From: Paenibacillus tianjinensis
GTDB lineage: Bacteria; Bacillota; Bacilli; Paenibacillales; Paenibacillaceae
Assembly: GCF_017086365.1 (NCBI RefSeq)
Contig: NZ_CP070969.1
Location: 3,596,001 to 3,660,000 of the forward strand
Direction: 5' to 3'
Length of the DNA: 64,000 bases
This document shows, one piece after another, positions 17,615 to 26,333 of the stretch. The notes beneath the pieces were generated by a model. That model was not told where the DNA came from, searched no databases, and was given only the letters and a program-made list of their open reading frames with translations. Each line of letters begins with the position of its first letter. Within the stretch, counting starts at the first letter, position 1. Position numbers and translations under genes: made by a program.

Positions 17615-18490
17615 ATGTTAACAGAAGAACAGATTTATGGAATCTATGTTCCCGTGGTAACACCGTTCAATGCCGCCGGCGAGATTGATCTACCTTCGTA
17701 TCAGCGTTATGTGAACAACATCATCAAGAACAAAATTCATGGTCTGGTCGTAAATGGAACCACTGGAGAATCGCCGACAGTCAACATACAAGAATTACAG
17801 ACACTGATTACTGCCTCACAGCAGCTGCTGCAAGGCAGCGATATTCCGCTGGTCATCGGTACAGGTACCAATGATACAATGTCTACCGTTGCCCGTACAG
17901 AGCTTGCTGCGAGCCTGGGAGCCGATGCTGCGCTCGTTGTCGTGCCTTACTACAGCCGTCCTTCTCAAGCGGGAATCATTGCCCATTTCCGCAAGGCAGC
18001 TGAAGTCGGCATTCCGATCATCGCCTATGACATTCCCGGCCGCGCCGGAGTCGGCATGACCGTCGATACCGCCCGCACCATCCTGGAAATGGACAACGTT
18101 GTCGGCCTGAAAGACTGCTCCGGTTCGCCGCTGCTCGTCTCTGAGTTGTCCCGCCTCGGCTCTAAGCCAGTCCTCTGCGGAGACGACCTAAGTTTCTTCG
18201 ACATGCTGGGCTGCGGAGCCGCCGGAGGCATGCTGGCTTCCGCCAACGTGCATACTGCGAAGTTCCTGAGCATCTTCGAACAATACAAAACCGGCCAGGT
18301 TGATGCTGCTAGAGCTGAATACGACCGGCTGGTGCCGCTCATGAAGCTGCTCTTCAAGGAATCCAACCCCGCCCCGATCAAATGGCTGCTCAGCGTACAG
18401 GGTGAGATTGCTTCAGATACCCTTCGCCTCCCGATGACCTCGATCAGCGAAGCGCTGCGTGAAGAACTGGGTGCTTATCTCGCCGGTTAA
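17615..18490 (+). CDS. dihydrodipicolinate synthase family aldolase (stand-alone DapA paralog)
   Basis: A 291-residue class I aldolase. Key residues align with DapA: the GTTGES loop (Thr49/Thr50), Tyr112 (PYYSRP), Tyr138 and Arg143 (YDIPGRAG), and Schiff-base Lys166 (GLKDCSG). Arg143 matches the DapA carboxylate-binding Arg138, so HTPA synthesis from pyruvate and aspartate semialdehyde is possible. A related pyruvate aldolase is also possible, because an operon-linked dapA lies at 43.9 kb. GGAGG precedes the ATG. It is followed by a strong terminator, so it is monocistronic, and a divergent LysR gene with an LTTR box suggests its own regulation. Confidence 0.88.
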   Translation: MLTEEQIYGIYVPVVTPFNAAGEIDLPSYQRYVNNIIKNKIHGLVVNGTTGESPTVNIQELQTLITASQQLLQGSDIPLVIGTGTNDTMSTVARTELAASLGADAALVVVPYYSRPSQAGIIAHFRKAAEVGIPIIAYDIPGRAGVGMTVDTARTILEMDNVVGLKDCSGSPLLVSELSRLGSKPVLCGDDLSFFDMLGCGAAGGMLASANVHTAKFLSIFEQYKTGQVDAARAEYDRLVPLMKLLFKESNPAPIKWLLSVQGEIASDTLRLPMTSISEALREELGAYLAG

Positions 18491-18526
18491 GTCCCTCGTC
18501 TAAATGATGATCTTAGACGCAATAAG

Positions 18527-18569
18527 CCGTATTGTTCACTCTTTAGAGAGCGTGCAATACGGTTTTTTT
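18527..18569 (+). terminator. Rho-independent terminator of the dapA-like gene
   Basis: CCGTATTG pairs with CAATACGG, followed by seven T residues on the plus strand. Confidence 0.9.
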
Positions 18570-18606
18570 GTATTCATTGGTCTGCCAAATTACATTATAT
18601 GTACAC

Positions 18607-18645
18607 AAAAAAACAGCGTCCTCCCCTAAAAGGAAAGGACGCTGC
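18607..18645 (-). terminator. Rho-independent terminator of the DEAD-box helicase
   Basis: On the minus strand GCAGCGTCC pairs with GGACGCTG, followed by seven T residues. It faces the terminator of the convergent dapA-like gene. Confidence 0.9.
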
Positions 18646-18665
18646 TTCATTGATACAGTAGCTGA

Positions 18666-20180
18666 TTATTGCGTTCTGCCGGCATTTACCGGAGCTTTAT
18701 TACCGTTGCGGTTCGGGCTTGACTGGCTGCCCGGTCTATTACCCTGCGATCCTTTGGCATATCCGCCAGATCTGTTCCCTTGAGAACCTTTAGCACCCGC
18801 GCCGGCTTTGCCTGCTCCTGCGCTTCTTGCTCCGGCTGGTCTGTCGTTTGCGCTTCCGCTAACCCGGCCGCCACTTCTGCTGCCCGAGTCCGGACTGGCT
18901 TGACCGTTAGTTCCACTCTTCGGCTTGTTCCCTTGCGTGAACCATTCCGATTTCGGCTTGCGCGGCGGATTCGCTTTGGATTTTGCAGCCGGTTTAGCCG
19001 GTGCTTTAGCCGGACGGTCATTCAGCAGGGCCGGTGTGCTTTTGGACATCGGATAGTCATGTTCCTTGACTTCCGGAATCGTCTTGCCGATCAGCTTCTG
19101 GATATCCTTCAGGTAAGGAATCTCTTCCTCTTCACATAATGAAATGGCAACTCCGCTCATTCCTGCACGGCCGGTACGGCCAATACGGTGGACATAGGTT
19201 TCCGGAATGTTCGGCAGGTTGAAGTTGATGACATGGGACAGCTCATCAATATCAATCCCCCGGGCAGCGATGTCAGTTGCCACGAGCACGCGGGTTGCAC
19301 CGCTCTTGAAATTGCGCAGCGCATTCTGGCGGTCATTCTGCGACTTGTTCCCATGAATCGCTTGTGCTGTAATATTGATTTTGGCCAAATCACGGGTTAC
19401 CCGGTCAGCGCCGCGTTTAGTGCGGGTAAAGACCAGTGCCGACACAATCGATTTGTCCTGCAGCAGTCGGTTCAGCTGATTCTGCTTATTGCCGTTTTGC
19501 AGCAAATACACAGACTGTTCGATACGGTCTACCGTGGAAGATACCGGGGTAATCTCAATTTTCACCGGATTCACGAGCAGCGTCTTGATCAGCTGTGAAA
19601 TCTCCGACGGCATCGTCGCGGAGAAGAACAAGGTTTGCTTTTTGCTTGGCATTTTGGCAATAATCCGTTTAACGTCATGAATAAAGCCCATATCCAGCAT
19701 CCGGTCGGCTTCATCCAGCACCAGAATCTGCACATATTGCAGGTCCACATGCTTCTGGGCAATCAGATCAATCAGCCGGCCCGGTGTAGCGATTAGTATG
19801 TCCGCTCCCTGGCTTAACGCCCGCTCCTGCGCCTTTTGCGATACACCGCCGACAATGGCTGTAGAACGGATACCGGTGAATTTGCTGTAGGCCTGGATAT
19901 TTTCATAGATTTGCAGCGCCAGCTCCCGGGTAGGGGTAAGAATCAGCGAACGAATGCGGCGTTTCCCGCTGGTAATAGCCGGCTGCTTGCTTAACAGCTG
20001 GATGATGGGCAAAGAAAAAGCAGCGGTTTTGCCTGTTCCGGTCTGTGCGCAGCCCAGTACGTCTCTACCGGCCAGAGCTGCAGGTATCGCTTCTTCCTGA
20101 ATCGGTGTTGGGGATGTATAGTTTTCCAGGCTTAACGCCTTGAGAATCGCTGGGTTTAAATCGAGCTCATTAAAAGTCAT
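18666..20180 (-). CDS. DEAD-box ATP-dependent RNA helicase (RhlE/CshA type)
   Basis: A 504-residue helicase that begins MTFNELDLNPAILKAL at the ATG preceded by AAGGAGA; an in-frame upstream extension lacks an RBS. The two RecA-like domains contain the Q motif (TSPTPIQEEAIP), AQTGTGKTAAF, PTRELALQI, VLDEADRMLDMGF, FFSATMP, ATDIAARGIDI and HRIGRTGRAG. After residue ~370 comes a basic, Gly/Ser/Asn-rich tail (GSQGNRSGGYAKGSQGNRPG) typical of RNA-binding tails of cold-shock and degradosome helicases. It probably aids RNA unwinding in ribosome assembly or mRNA decay. Monocistronic. Confidence 0.9.
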   Translation of the reverse strand: MTFNELDLNPAILKALSLENYTSPTPIQEEAIPAALAGRDVLGCAQTGTGKTAAFSLPIIQLLSKQPAITSGKRRIRSLILTPTRELALQIYENIQAYSKFTGIRSTAIVGGVSQKAQERALSQGADILIATPGRLIDLIAQKHVDLQYVQILVLDEADRMLDMGFIHDVKRIIAKMPSKKQTLFFSATMPSEISQLIKTLLVNPVKIEITPVSSTVDRIEQSVYLLQNGNKQNQLNRLLQDKSIVSALVFTRTKRGADRVTRDLAKINITAQAIHGNKSQNDRQNALRNFKSGATRVLVATDIAARGIDIDELSHVINFNLPNIPETYVHRIGRTGRAGMSGVAISLCEEEEIPYLKDIQKLIGKTIPEVKEHDYPMSKSTPALLNDRPAKAPAKPAAKSKANPPRKPKSEWFTQGNKPKSGTNGQASPDSGSRSGGRVSGSANDRPAGARSAGAGKAGAGAKGSQGNRSGGYAKGSQGNRPGSQSSPNRNGNKAPVNAGRTQ

Positions 20181-20359
20181 GTATGTCTCCTTAGTTTCTA
20201 ATACATATATTTTCAGATCACCCGGCTTTGCGGGATTACGTTTATTCCTGCGTTTCCACATAGCGCAGAGCTAAGTCATAACAAATAATGATACCACAGA
20301 TCCGGATATAAAATAACCCCGTAAAATAGAATCCCGGTATCGGACTCAGAAAACGCCAC

Positions 20360-20394
20360 AAAAAAAGGAGCGGAGGACTAATCCCCCACTCCTT
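20360..20394 (-). terminator. Rho-independent terminator of pduL
   Basis: On the minus strand AGGAG...GGA pairs with TCC...CTCCT, followed by seven T residues. Confidence 0.8.
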
Positions 20395-20411
20395 GCTTTA
20401 TAAAAATAAGA

Positions 20412-20984
20412 CTAATCTACAATTTCAGCTGTGTCGCCGTTGTTGGCACCTGCAGCATTGGCTTCGTCGGTGTCGATATGCATATCGAGTTTAAAGCTGT
20501 CGGATACACGTGCAAGCACGTTTTCAAGCACCAGACCGCGTTCACCGCCAAGGCGGACTTTGAGCATTTGCTTGTCGGCAATGCCCCAAGCTTCTGCTTC
20601 GGAAGTATGGAAGTGAATGTGACGGGCTGCAATAATAACGCCTGTTTCCAGTTCAACTTCACCGGCTGGTCCTTTAAGAGTAATGCCTGGTGTGCCCTCA
20701 ATATGTCCGGATTCACGGACAGGGGCTTTCACGCCGAGGCTGAAAGAATCGGTGCGGGAAATTTCGAGTTGCGATGCCGGACGGACAGGTCCGAGAATTC
20801 TTACTTTGTCGAACTTGCCTTTGCTGCCGATTACCGCTACTTGCTCGTTTGCTGCGAATTGTCCTGGTTGGGAGAGCGGTTTGAACTCAGTCAATTGATA
20901 GCCTGGGCCAAACAACGCTTCCACATGCTCCTGCGTAAGGTGAATATGTCGGGCCGACACACCTACGGGTACAGTCTTGCTCAT
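20412..20984 (-). CDS. pduL: phosphate propanoyltransferase (PduL-type phosphotransacylase)
   Basis: A 190-residue zinc enzyme that interconverts acyl-CoA and acyl-phosphate. The two PduL beta-barrel halves carry the metal-binding histidines His13 and His15 (ARHIHLT) and His122, His124 and His126 (ARHIHFHTSEAE). The ATG at 20984 follows AAGGAG; an in-frame ATG 15 codons earlier lacks a site. There is no N-terminal microcompartment-targeting extension and no pdu or eut genes nearby, so this is a soluble, stand-alone form that probably serves acetate or propionate metabolism. A TATAAT at 21035-21040 is a likely -10. Confidence 0.9.
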   Translation of the reverse strand: MSKTVPVGVSARHIHLTQEHVEALFGPGYQLTEFKPLSQPGQFAANEQVAVIGSKGKFDKVRILGPVRPASQLEISRTDSFSLGVKAPVRESGHIEGTPGITLKGPAGEVELETGVIIAARHIHFHTSEAEAWGIADKQMLKVRLGGERGLVLENVLARVSDSFKLDMHIDTDEANAAGANNGDTAEIVD

Positions 20985-21170
20985 TGTAAAGTCACTCCTT
21001 GTATTTTCTCTAGTATCTGTACAAGCCACTGAACATTATACCTCTTCTTACCCAAAAATAAAAAGGCCCTCTTCACAATGAGCGTCTTTTTTTCGGTATT
21101 CCACCGCATTTGAACCTTAATGTGTCACGGTTTCGCCATTTAATCTACCTTGTTCAGAAATGATATGACT

Positions 21171-22190
21171 TTAAGGCCTTGGTGGTAAATGCTCGCTCAA
21201 AAAGCGCAATGCATTGTCATACAACCAGCCCCGCACCTCTTCCTCAGGGTAATATTTTACCAGCAGTTCGGCAAACTCCGCATATTTCCCCGGATGCTCT
21301 AACCCCTCTACCCACGCATCAATTCCGTCAAAATCAGAGCCGAACATCAGCTGTCTTGTCCCCCCCAAGCTGCAGACATGTTCAATATGTCTCCGCACAT
21401 CATCACGGTTCGCTCCGCCTCCATCACGGACAAACCAGGGGACAAAGGTGAGGCCCATCCGCCCGTCCATTGCGATCAGCGCCTTGATCTGGTCGTCGCT
21501 CAGGTTGCGGGGATGGCCGCAAATGGCCACTGCATTGGAATGCGAGGCTATAAACGGACGTTTACTGCGCTCGGTCAGCTCCCAAAATCCTGCTGGCGCC
21601 AAATGCGACACATCCAGGAGCATTCCGCTTTTATTACACCATTCGATCAGCTGCCGGCCTTTTTCCGTAAACCCGCTATTTCTTGATTCCAGCACGCCGT
21701 CAGCCGCCCAGTTGGCATAATTCCACGTTATTCCGAACAATCGCACTCCCAGCTCAAAACACAGCTGCGCATAGAACAAATTGCCCTCCAGGCCGTCAAC
21801 CCCCTCCAGAGAGAGCACCCCCCCGGCCGTTGCCGCCGCAGTAACTTCTATTGTCTCCTCCTTCCAGCGCAGCCACTGCAATTGCTCTGAGCCAATGATC
21901 TTCTCCCGGAACAGATCGAGCTGGCCGAGCACACTTTCAAAGCTTGGTCTTCCTCTAGCCTCAGACAAGTAAATCGCGAAAACCTGCAGTCCTACATTTC
22001 CCGCAGCAAGCCGCTCCATAGTAACATCCAGCCGGCCGTCATTTTTAAAGCTGATCTCCTGACTTGCCTGCAGCTTACTCAGTACGTCACAATGAAAATC
22101 CGCTACTTTAAACCCACCCGCTGCCTTCATCTGTCCCCCCGCTTTCAACATCGTTTGCTGAAATTCTGCCTCTGGCCACATTATAATCAT
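21171..22190 (-). CDS. membrane-dipeptidase family (M19) zinc dipeptidase
   Basis: A metal-dependent dipeptidase of the renal dipeptidase family. Zinc-ligand motifs are visible: HxD in ADFHCDVLSK, the bridging Glu in SLEGVDGLEGN, and His residues in DVSHLAPAGF and IASHSNAVA, with Asp in FGSDFDGID. It has no signal peptide, so it is cytoplasmic. Two starts are possible: the 339-residue frame from 22190, or the ATG at 22130 (MKAAGGFKVAD), which has a G-rich AAAGCGGGGGG sequence 4-5 bases upstream. It probably cleaves dipeptides with a C-terminal D- or L-residue. Downstream of spoVS but separated from it by a terminator. Confidence 0.88.
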   Translation of the reverse strand: MIIMWPEAEFQQTMLKAGGQMKAAGGFKVADFHCDVLSKLQASQEISFKNDGRLDVTMERLAAGNVGLQVFAIYLSEARGRPSFESVLGQLDLFREKIIGSEQLQWLRWKEETIEVTAAATAGGVLSLEGVDGLEGNLFYAQLCFELGVRLFGITWNYANWAADGVLESRNSGFTEKGRQLIEWCNKSGMLLDVSHLAPAGFWELTERSKRPFIASHSNAVAICGHPRNLSDDQIKALIAMDGRMGLTFVPWFVRDGGGANRDDVRRHIEHVCSLGGTRQLMFGSDFDGIDAWVEGLEHPGKYAEFAELLVKYYPEEEVRGWLYDNALRFLSEHLPPRP

Positions 22191-22228
22191 AGTCTATGCC
22201 TATTATGATCCGCTTTTTCCTGTACAGC

Positions 22229-22257
22229 AAAAAACCTGTTTACTCGAAGTAAACAGG
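22229..22257 (-). terminator. Rho-independent terminator of spoVS
   Basis: CCTGTTTACT pairs perfectly with AGTAAACAGG around a 3-base loop, followed on the minus strand by six T residues. Confidence 0.9.
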
Positions 22258-22279
22258 CCCATCAGAATAAGTCTATTAA

Positions 22280-22540
22280 TTATCTGGGTTCAACAATCAG
22301 TTTAATCGCCGTCCGATCCTCTCCATCAATCACGATGTCAGTGAAGGCTGGAATGCAGATCAAGTCGACACCGCTTGGCGCGACAAATCCCCGGGCGATG
22401 GCAACAGCTTTGACTGCTTGGTTCAGCGCTCCTGCTCCAATAGCTTGCAGCTCGGCCGATCCACGTTCACGAAGAACACCCGCTAATGCGCCGGCAACGG
22501 AATTTGGATTGGATTTAGCTGATACTTTTAATACATCCAT
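22280..22540 (-). CDS. spoVS: stage V sporulation protein S
   Basis: An 86-residue ALBA-fold-like protein. MDVLKVSAKSNPNSVAGALAG, then the GAGALNQAVKAVAIARG core and C-terminal TAIKLIVEPR, are near-invariant in SpoVS. In B. subtilis it is needed for coat assembly and septation control. The ATG at 22540 is preceded by GGGGAGG; upstream in-frame codons belong to no conserved sequence. A sigma-H-like promoter precedes it, in line with early-sporulation expression. It follows rny-ymdB as in B. subtilis. Confidence 0.97.
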   Translation of the reverse strand: MDVLKVSAKSNPNSVAGALAGVLRERGSAELQAIGAGALNQAVKAVAIARGFVAPSGVDLICIPAFTDIVIDGEDRTAIKLIVEPR

Positions 22541-22594
22541 AGTAAGTACCTCCCCTGGGAAAAATGATGGTGTTCTTCCACTACTGTAGATGTT

Positions 22595-22621
22595 ATTCGC
22601 GGGAGAAGAAATAATTCCTTC
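22595..22621 (-). promoter_or_regulatory. candidate sigma-H promoter of spoVS
   Basis: GAAGGAATT (22613-22621) matches the sigma-H -35 (RnAGGAwww). Eleven bases later CGCGAAT matches the -10 (RnnGAAT) in all but the leading purine. The predicted start leaves a 48-base leader ending at the spoVS ATG. Confidence 0.65.
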
Positions 22622-22741
22622 TTTTTGCGGACTACTCTGGAGAAAATAGTACAAAAGATACTCTTTTTCGATATAAAAAATATCACACTTTACCCGAAAT
22701 CAGCGATTTTTCCCGAATTACCTACACCCTGATGTCCAGAT

Positions 22742-23536
22742 TTAGCTCATGACCCATTCATCTTCACGCAAGCGAATTTTCTCCAGACGTGTGGCTTTTC
22801 CCGTAGCCTCGTCAATCTCCGCGAATAACCCGTGTAACTGCCATTTGCCTTCATCCACCACAAACCGGGCCGGAAGCTGGGTAGTGAATTTATAAAGGAC
22901 CGCATCCTTTTCCATACCCAGAATTCCTTCTCTTGAACCAACCATCCCGGCATCAGTTAAGTAGGCGGTACCGCCAGGCAGGATCACATCATCATTACTC
23001 TGCACATGGGTATGGGTACCAACTACGATCGAAGCCAGTCCATCCATAAAATAACCCATGGCGATCTTTTCGGAAGTTGCTTCAGCATGAAAATCAACGA
23101 GGATGCATTTGTGATTCCGGCGAAGCTCCTCCACAATCTCTTCACCTATGCGAAACGGATCATCGATTGCCGGTAAAAAGGTGCGGCCCTGCAAATTCAC
23201 AATCGCCAGCTGTTTACCGTTGCCCTTAACGACCGTGTACCCTCTGCCTGGGGTTCCCGGCGGAAAATTAGCCGGACGGATCATCCGCGGCTCGTCGTCG
23301 ATAAATTCAAATATATCCTTGTTGTCCCAGGTATGGTTGCCCAGCGTAATGCCGTGAACCCCCCAGTTAAAAAACTCATTAGCAATCGCAGATGTAATCC
23401 CTCTGCCGGCTGCAGCATTCTCGCCGTTGACGATAATGATATGCGGCTGATATTTACTCTTCAGTGAAGGCAGCATTTCACGCAATGCTTTTCTGCCGGT
23501 ATTGCCTACAATGTCACCTATAAATAAAACTTTAAT
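22742..23536 (-). CDS. ymdB: YmdB metallophosphoesterase (cyclic-nucleotide phosphodiesterase)
   Basis: A calcineurin-like dinuclear phosphoesterase (TIGR00282) acting on 2',3'-cyclic nucleotides in B. subtilis and affecting sporulation and biofilm fate. Metal-site motifs: FIGDIVG, NGENAA, TLGNHTWD, DFHAEATS and GTHTHVQ. The only frame that keeps the essential N-terminal strand and Asp8 (IKVLFIGDIVG) has ATT as its first codon (23536-23534), with AGGAGGAG 6 bases upstream. This gives 264 residues, the B. subtilis length. A TTG at 23485 would remove 17 residues including that Asp. It follows rny. Confidence 0.9.
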   Translation of the reverse strand: MKVLFIGDIVGNTGRKALREMLPSLKSKYQPHIIIVNGENAAAGRGITSAIANEFFNWGVHGITLGNHTWDNKDIFEFIDDEPRMIRPANFPPGTPGRGYTVVKGNGKQLAIVNLQGRTFLPAIDDPFRIGEEIVEELRRNHKCILVDFHAEATSEKIAMGYFMDGLASIVVGTHTHVQSNDDVILPGGTAYLTDAGMVGSREGILGMEKDAVLYKFTTQLPARFVVDEGKWQLHGLFAEIDEATGKATRLEKIRLREDEWVMS

Positions 23537-23603
23537 ATCGTTCTCCTCCTAAAAGCGGTCTGTAAAGCTATACTTCGCTTACATTTACCTGATCTGTGTG
23601 AAA

Positions 23604-23628
23604 GAAAAAAGGCCCCGCACGGGGGCCG
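23604..23628 (-). terminator. terminator between rny and ymdB
   Basis: On the minus strand GGCCCCC pairs with GGGGCC around GTGC, followed by TTTTTTC. It lies 11 bp past the rny stop, so ymdB transcription depends on read-through or its own promoter. Confidence 0.8.
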
Positions 23629-23638
23629 ATTTCCTTGC

Positions 23639-25180
23639 TTATTTAGCGTATTCAACAGCGCGAGTCTCGCGGATAACGGTAACCTTAATGTGACCCGGAT
23701 AATCCAGCTCACTTTCGATCATCTTCGTAATGTCGCGTGCCAGACGGAAGCTTTCTGCATCATCGATCTTCTCAGGCTGTACCATCACGCGAACCTCGCG
23801 GCCCGCTTGGATAGCATAAGACTTCTCGACGCCTTCGAAGCTTTCGGAAATCTCTTCGAGCTTCTCCAGACGCTTGATGTAGGTTTCCAGTGTCTCACGG
23901 CGTGCGCCAGGGCGTGCTGCTGACAAGGCGTCAGCCGCTCCAACCAGCATCGCAATAACCGAAGTAGCTTCGCAGTCTCCATGGTGGGACGCAATACTGT
24001 TGATAACAACCGGATGTTCCTTGTATTTCTTCGCCAGTTCAACGCCAATCTCAACGTGTGAACCTTCCACTTCATGATCCAGCGCTTTACCGATATCATG
24101 GAGCAGCCCGGCACGTTTAGCAAGCACGATGTCTTCCCCAAGCTCACCGGCCATAAGTCCAGTCAAATAAGCAACCTCCATGGAGTGCTTGAGTACATTT
24201 TGACCGTAGCTCGTGCGGAATTTCAGACGGCCGAGAATTTTGATCAGATCCGGGTGCAGACCGTGAACGCCAACCTCGAAGGTTGCTTGTTCACCGTATT
24301 CGCGAATCCGCTCATCCACTTCTTTGCGGGATTTCTCCACCATTTCTTCAATCCGCGCCGGATGGATACGTCCATCAGCAACCAGCTTCTCAAGTGCCGT
24401 ACGGGCCACTTCGCGGCGAATCGGATCAAATCCCGACAAAATAACGGCTTCCGGCGTATCATCGATAATGAGATCAATACCAGTAAGAGTTTCCAGTGCA
24501 CGAATATTACGGCCTTCACGGCCGATAATCCGGCCTTTCATCTCTTCATTCGGCAGTGTGACCACAGACACGGTTGTTTCGGCAACATGATCAGCTGCAC
24601 AGCGCTGGATAGCCAGGGTAATAATTTCGCGGGCCTTCTTGTCCGCTTCTTCCTTGGCCTGCTGTTCAATTTCTTTGATCATCTGCGCAGTCTCGTGGCG
24701 AACTTCCTGCTCTACATTGCTTAGAATGATACTTCTGGCATCATCGATGCTCAAATTGGAGATGCGCTCCAACTCGGTAACCTGATTCTTGTAAATAACA
24801 TCAATTTGCTGTTGCGTTTCGTCAATTCGTTTCTCTTTGTTAGCTACTTGTTCTTCTTTTCGTTCAAGCGATTCCATTTTTTTATCCAGAGATTCTTCCT
24901 TTTGCAGCAAACGTCTCTCTTGCCGTTGGATTTCATTCCGACGTTCACGAGTTTCTTTCTCAGCCTCAGTACGGATTCTGTGGACTTCGTCCTTAGCTTC
25001 GAGTACCGTTTCCTTCTTCAGCGCCTCAGCCTCTTTCTTCGCGTTCTCCACGATGACGACGGCTTCTTTCTCAGCACTTGAAATCTTAGCTTCTGCAAGG
25101 GATTTACGAATAAAATAACCGAATCCAAAGAATATTGCAGCTACAACGAGAACGATTATGACCCAGATTGCAGGATGCAT
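23639..25180 (-). CDS. rny: ribonuclease Y
   Basis: A 513-residue membrane-anchored endoribonuclease that initiates mRNA decay. An N-terminal TM helix ([18 protein letters not shown], residues ~5-23) is followed by a long charged coiled coil (residues ~30-200), a KH domain ([19 protein letters not shown], ~205-265) and an HD domain ([12 protein letters not shown], ~350-440). The length matches B. subtilis RNase Y (520). It starts at an ATG behind AGGAGGTG. Its own sigma-A promoter lies about 270 bp upstream. Confidence 0.97.
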   Translation of the reverse strand: MHPAIWVIIVLVVAAIFFGFGYFIRKSLAEAKISSAEKEAVVIVENAKKEAEALKKETVLEAKDEVHRIRTEAEKETRERRNEIQRQERRLLQKEESLDKKMESLERKEEQVANKEKRIDETQQQIDVIYKNQVTELERISNLSIDDARSIILSNVEQEVRHETAQMIKEIEQQAKEEADKKAREIITLAIQRCAADHVAETTVSVVTLPNEEMKGRIIGREGRNIRALETLTGIDLIIDDTPEAVILSGFDPIRREVARTALEKLVADGRIHPARIEEMVEKSRKEVDERIREYGEQATFEVGVHGLHPDLIKILGRLKFRTSYGQNVLKHSMEVAYLTGLMAGELGEDIVLAKRAGLLHDIGKALDHEVEGSHVEIGVELAKKYKEHPVVINSIASHHGDCEATSVIAMLVGAADALSAARPGARRETLETYIKRLEKLEEISESFEGVEKSYAIQAGREVRVMVQPEKIDDAESFRLARDITKMIESELDYPGHIKVTVIRETRAVEYAK

Positions 25181-25487
25181 CTGTTCACCTCCTCGTTGGT
25201 TCCTCCAAGGAACAAGCCTTGGGAATTGTGCAGTTGTTAAACTATCCGTTCATCACCATACAAAAAACCGGTAATACACCGATTGCCATACTGCACATGC
25301 TGCACATGCACACTGCCCGCCTTATCCGGCGATTACATTTCATATGAGTTGTACGCGAACCGGTTCCTAAGAGTCAGCTTTTTGGGAAGGAAAAAGGATT
25401 CTTAGTTTATGCCGATTCATGTTATATTTTATTATTTATAAAAAGACATTGTCAAGAGAGTCGATAACGCCATTAAAGTCAAGAGAA
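25181..25487 (-). other. long 5' leader of rny
   Basis: This 307-bp stretch between recX and rny holds no supported gene. It contains the rny promoter (25426-25455), a short direct repeat TGCACATGC x2 near 25295-25313, and a short CGGT/ACCG hairpin with T6 (25263-25284) that may end recX transcription or attenuate rny. The leader of about 240 nt is long enough for post-transcriptional control. Confidence 0.5.
25426..25455 (-). promoter_or_regulatory. sigma-A promoter of rny
   Basis: TTGACA (25450-25455), an 18-bp spacer and TAAAAT (25426-25431) on the minus strand. Confidence 0.65.
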
Positions 25488-26222
25488 TCAGTCAGGATCG
25501 TAAAACTCTTCATCTTCACCTGCAAAATCCTCTTCCTCACGTAAAATATTCATAACCTGCCGGACCAAATCACCGGAAAAGCCGCGCCGCATCAGGAAAG
25601 CTCCTGTCTTTCTGCGTTTGTCGTTAACATCCCCGCGGATCATATTCCATTTCTTCCTTCCCGTCTGCAGAGCGCTCTCAAGCTCCTCTTCGGGCGAAAT
25701 ATTCTCAAGCGCTTCCGAGATCAGCGATTTATCGATCCCTTTCTCACGCAGTTCCTGGCGAATCCACAGTTTGCCCTTACGCTGATTCATAATGCGCTGT
25801 TCTGCCCATTGCTTAGCATATAATGGATCATCAATGAGACGCTCCTGCTGCAAGCGCTGCAGCACTTCGGCAATAATAGTCTCCCCTATTTCTTTCTCCC
25901 TTAAACGGCGGGCCATTTCCTGCGCCGTCCGCGGTTTGCGTTCCAAATATCGCAGTCCCTCAACGTACGCCCGCTGGCGTTCGTCGGCCACCACGATCTC
26001 CTCTAAATCATCCTTCATGAACGAACTGCCGGAAATCATCCGGTATTTAATCATGACATCCTCATGCACTGTCATGTTGTACTCGCCAAAATGTATGATA
26101 TAGCGGTGATCCGATTTCTTTTGCCGCTCTACTTTCGTTATAACAAGCAGTTCACCTTCCGGAAAATCGGACAGTGCCTGTGCTTCCTGTTCTTCAGGTT
26201 CAGGATTCAGTTGAATTACCAT
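25488..26222 (-). CDS. recX: RecX regulatory protein
   Basis: A 244-residue all-helical protein of tandem three-helix repeats that binds and modulates RecA filaments. Typical RecX segments are visible: YLERKPRTAQEMARRLREKE, DPLYAKQWAEQRI, KGKLWIRQELREKGI and KRRKTGAFLMRRGFSGDLV. The acidic C-terminus (EEDFAGEDEEFYDPD) is a variation. It lies directly downstream of recA, after a terminator, so read-through from the SOS-controlled recA promoter probably sets its lower level. Confidence 0.93.
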   Translation of the reverse strand: MVIQLNPEPEEQEAQALSDFPEGELLVITKVERQKKSDHRYIIHFGEYNMTVHEDVMIKYRMISGSSFMKDDLEEIVVADERQRAYVEGLRYLERKPRTAQEMARRLREKEIGETIIAEVLQRLQQERLIDDPLYAKQWAEQRIMNQRKGKLWIRQELREKGIDKSLISEALENISPEEELESALQTGRKKWNMIRGDVNDKRRKTGAFLMRRGFSGDLVRQVMNILREEEDFAGEDEEFYDPD

Positions 26223-26286
26223 CGTGCCCTATCACCTCATGCTATTTTCTTATATATAGATTGAACCTAAAGATTATTTTTTACAG

Positions 26287-26318
26287 AAAAACGCCCTGCT
26301 ACAATATTCACAGGGCGC
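26287..26318 (-). terminator. terminator between recA and recX
   Basis: On the minus strand CGCCCTG pairs with CAGGGCG, followed by TTTTTC. Partial read-through would supply recX. Confidence 0.75.
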
Positions 26319-26333
26319 CCTTAGCTAAATATA

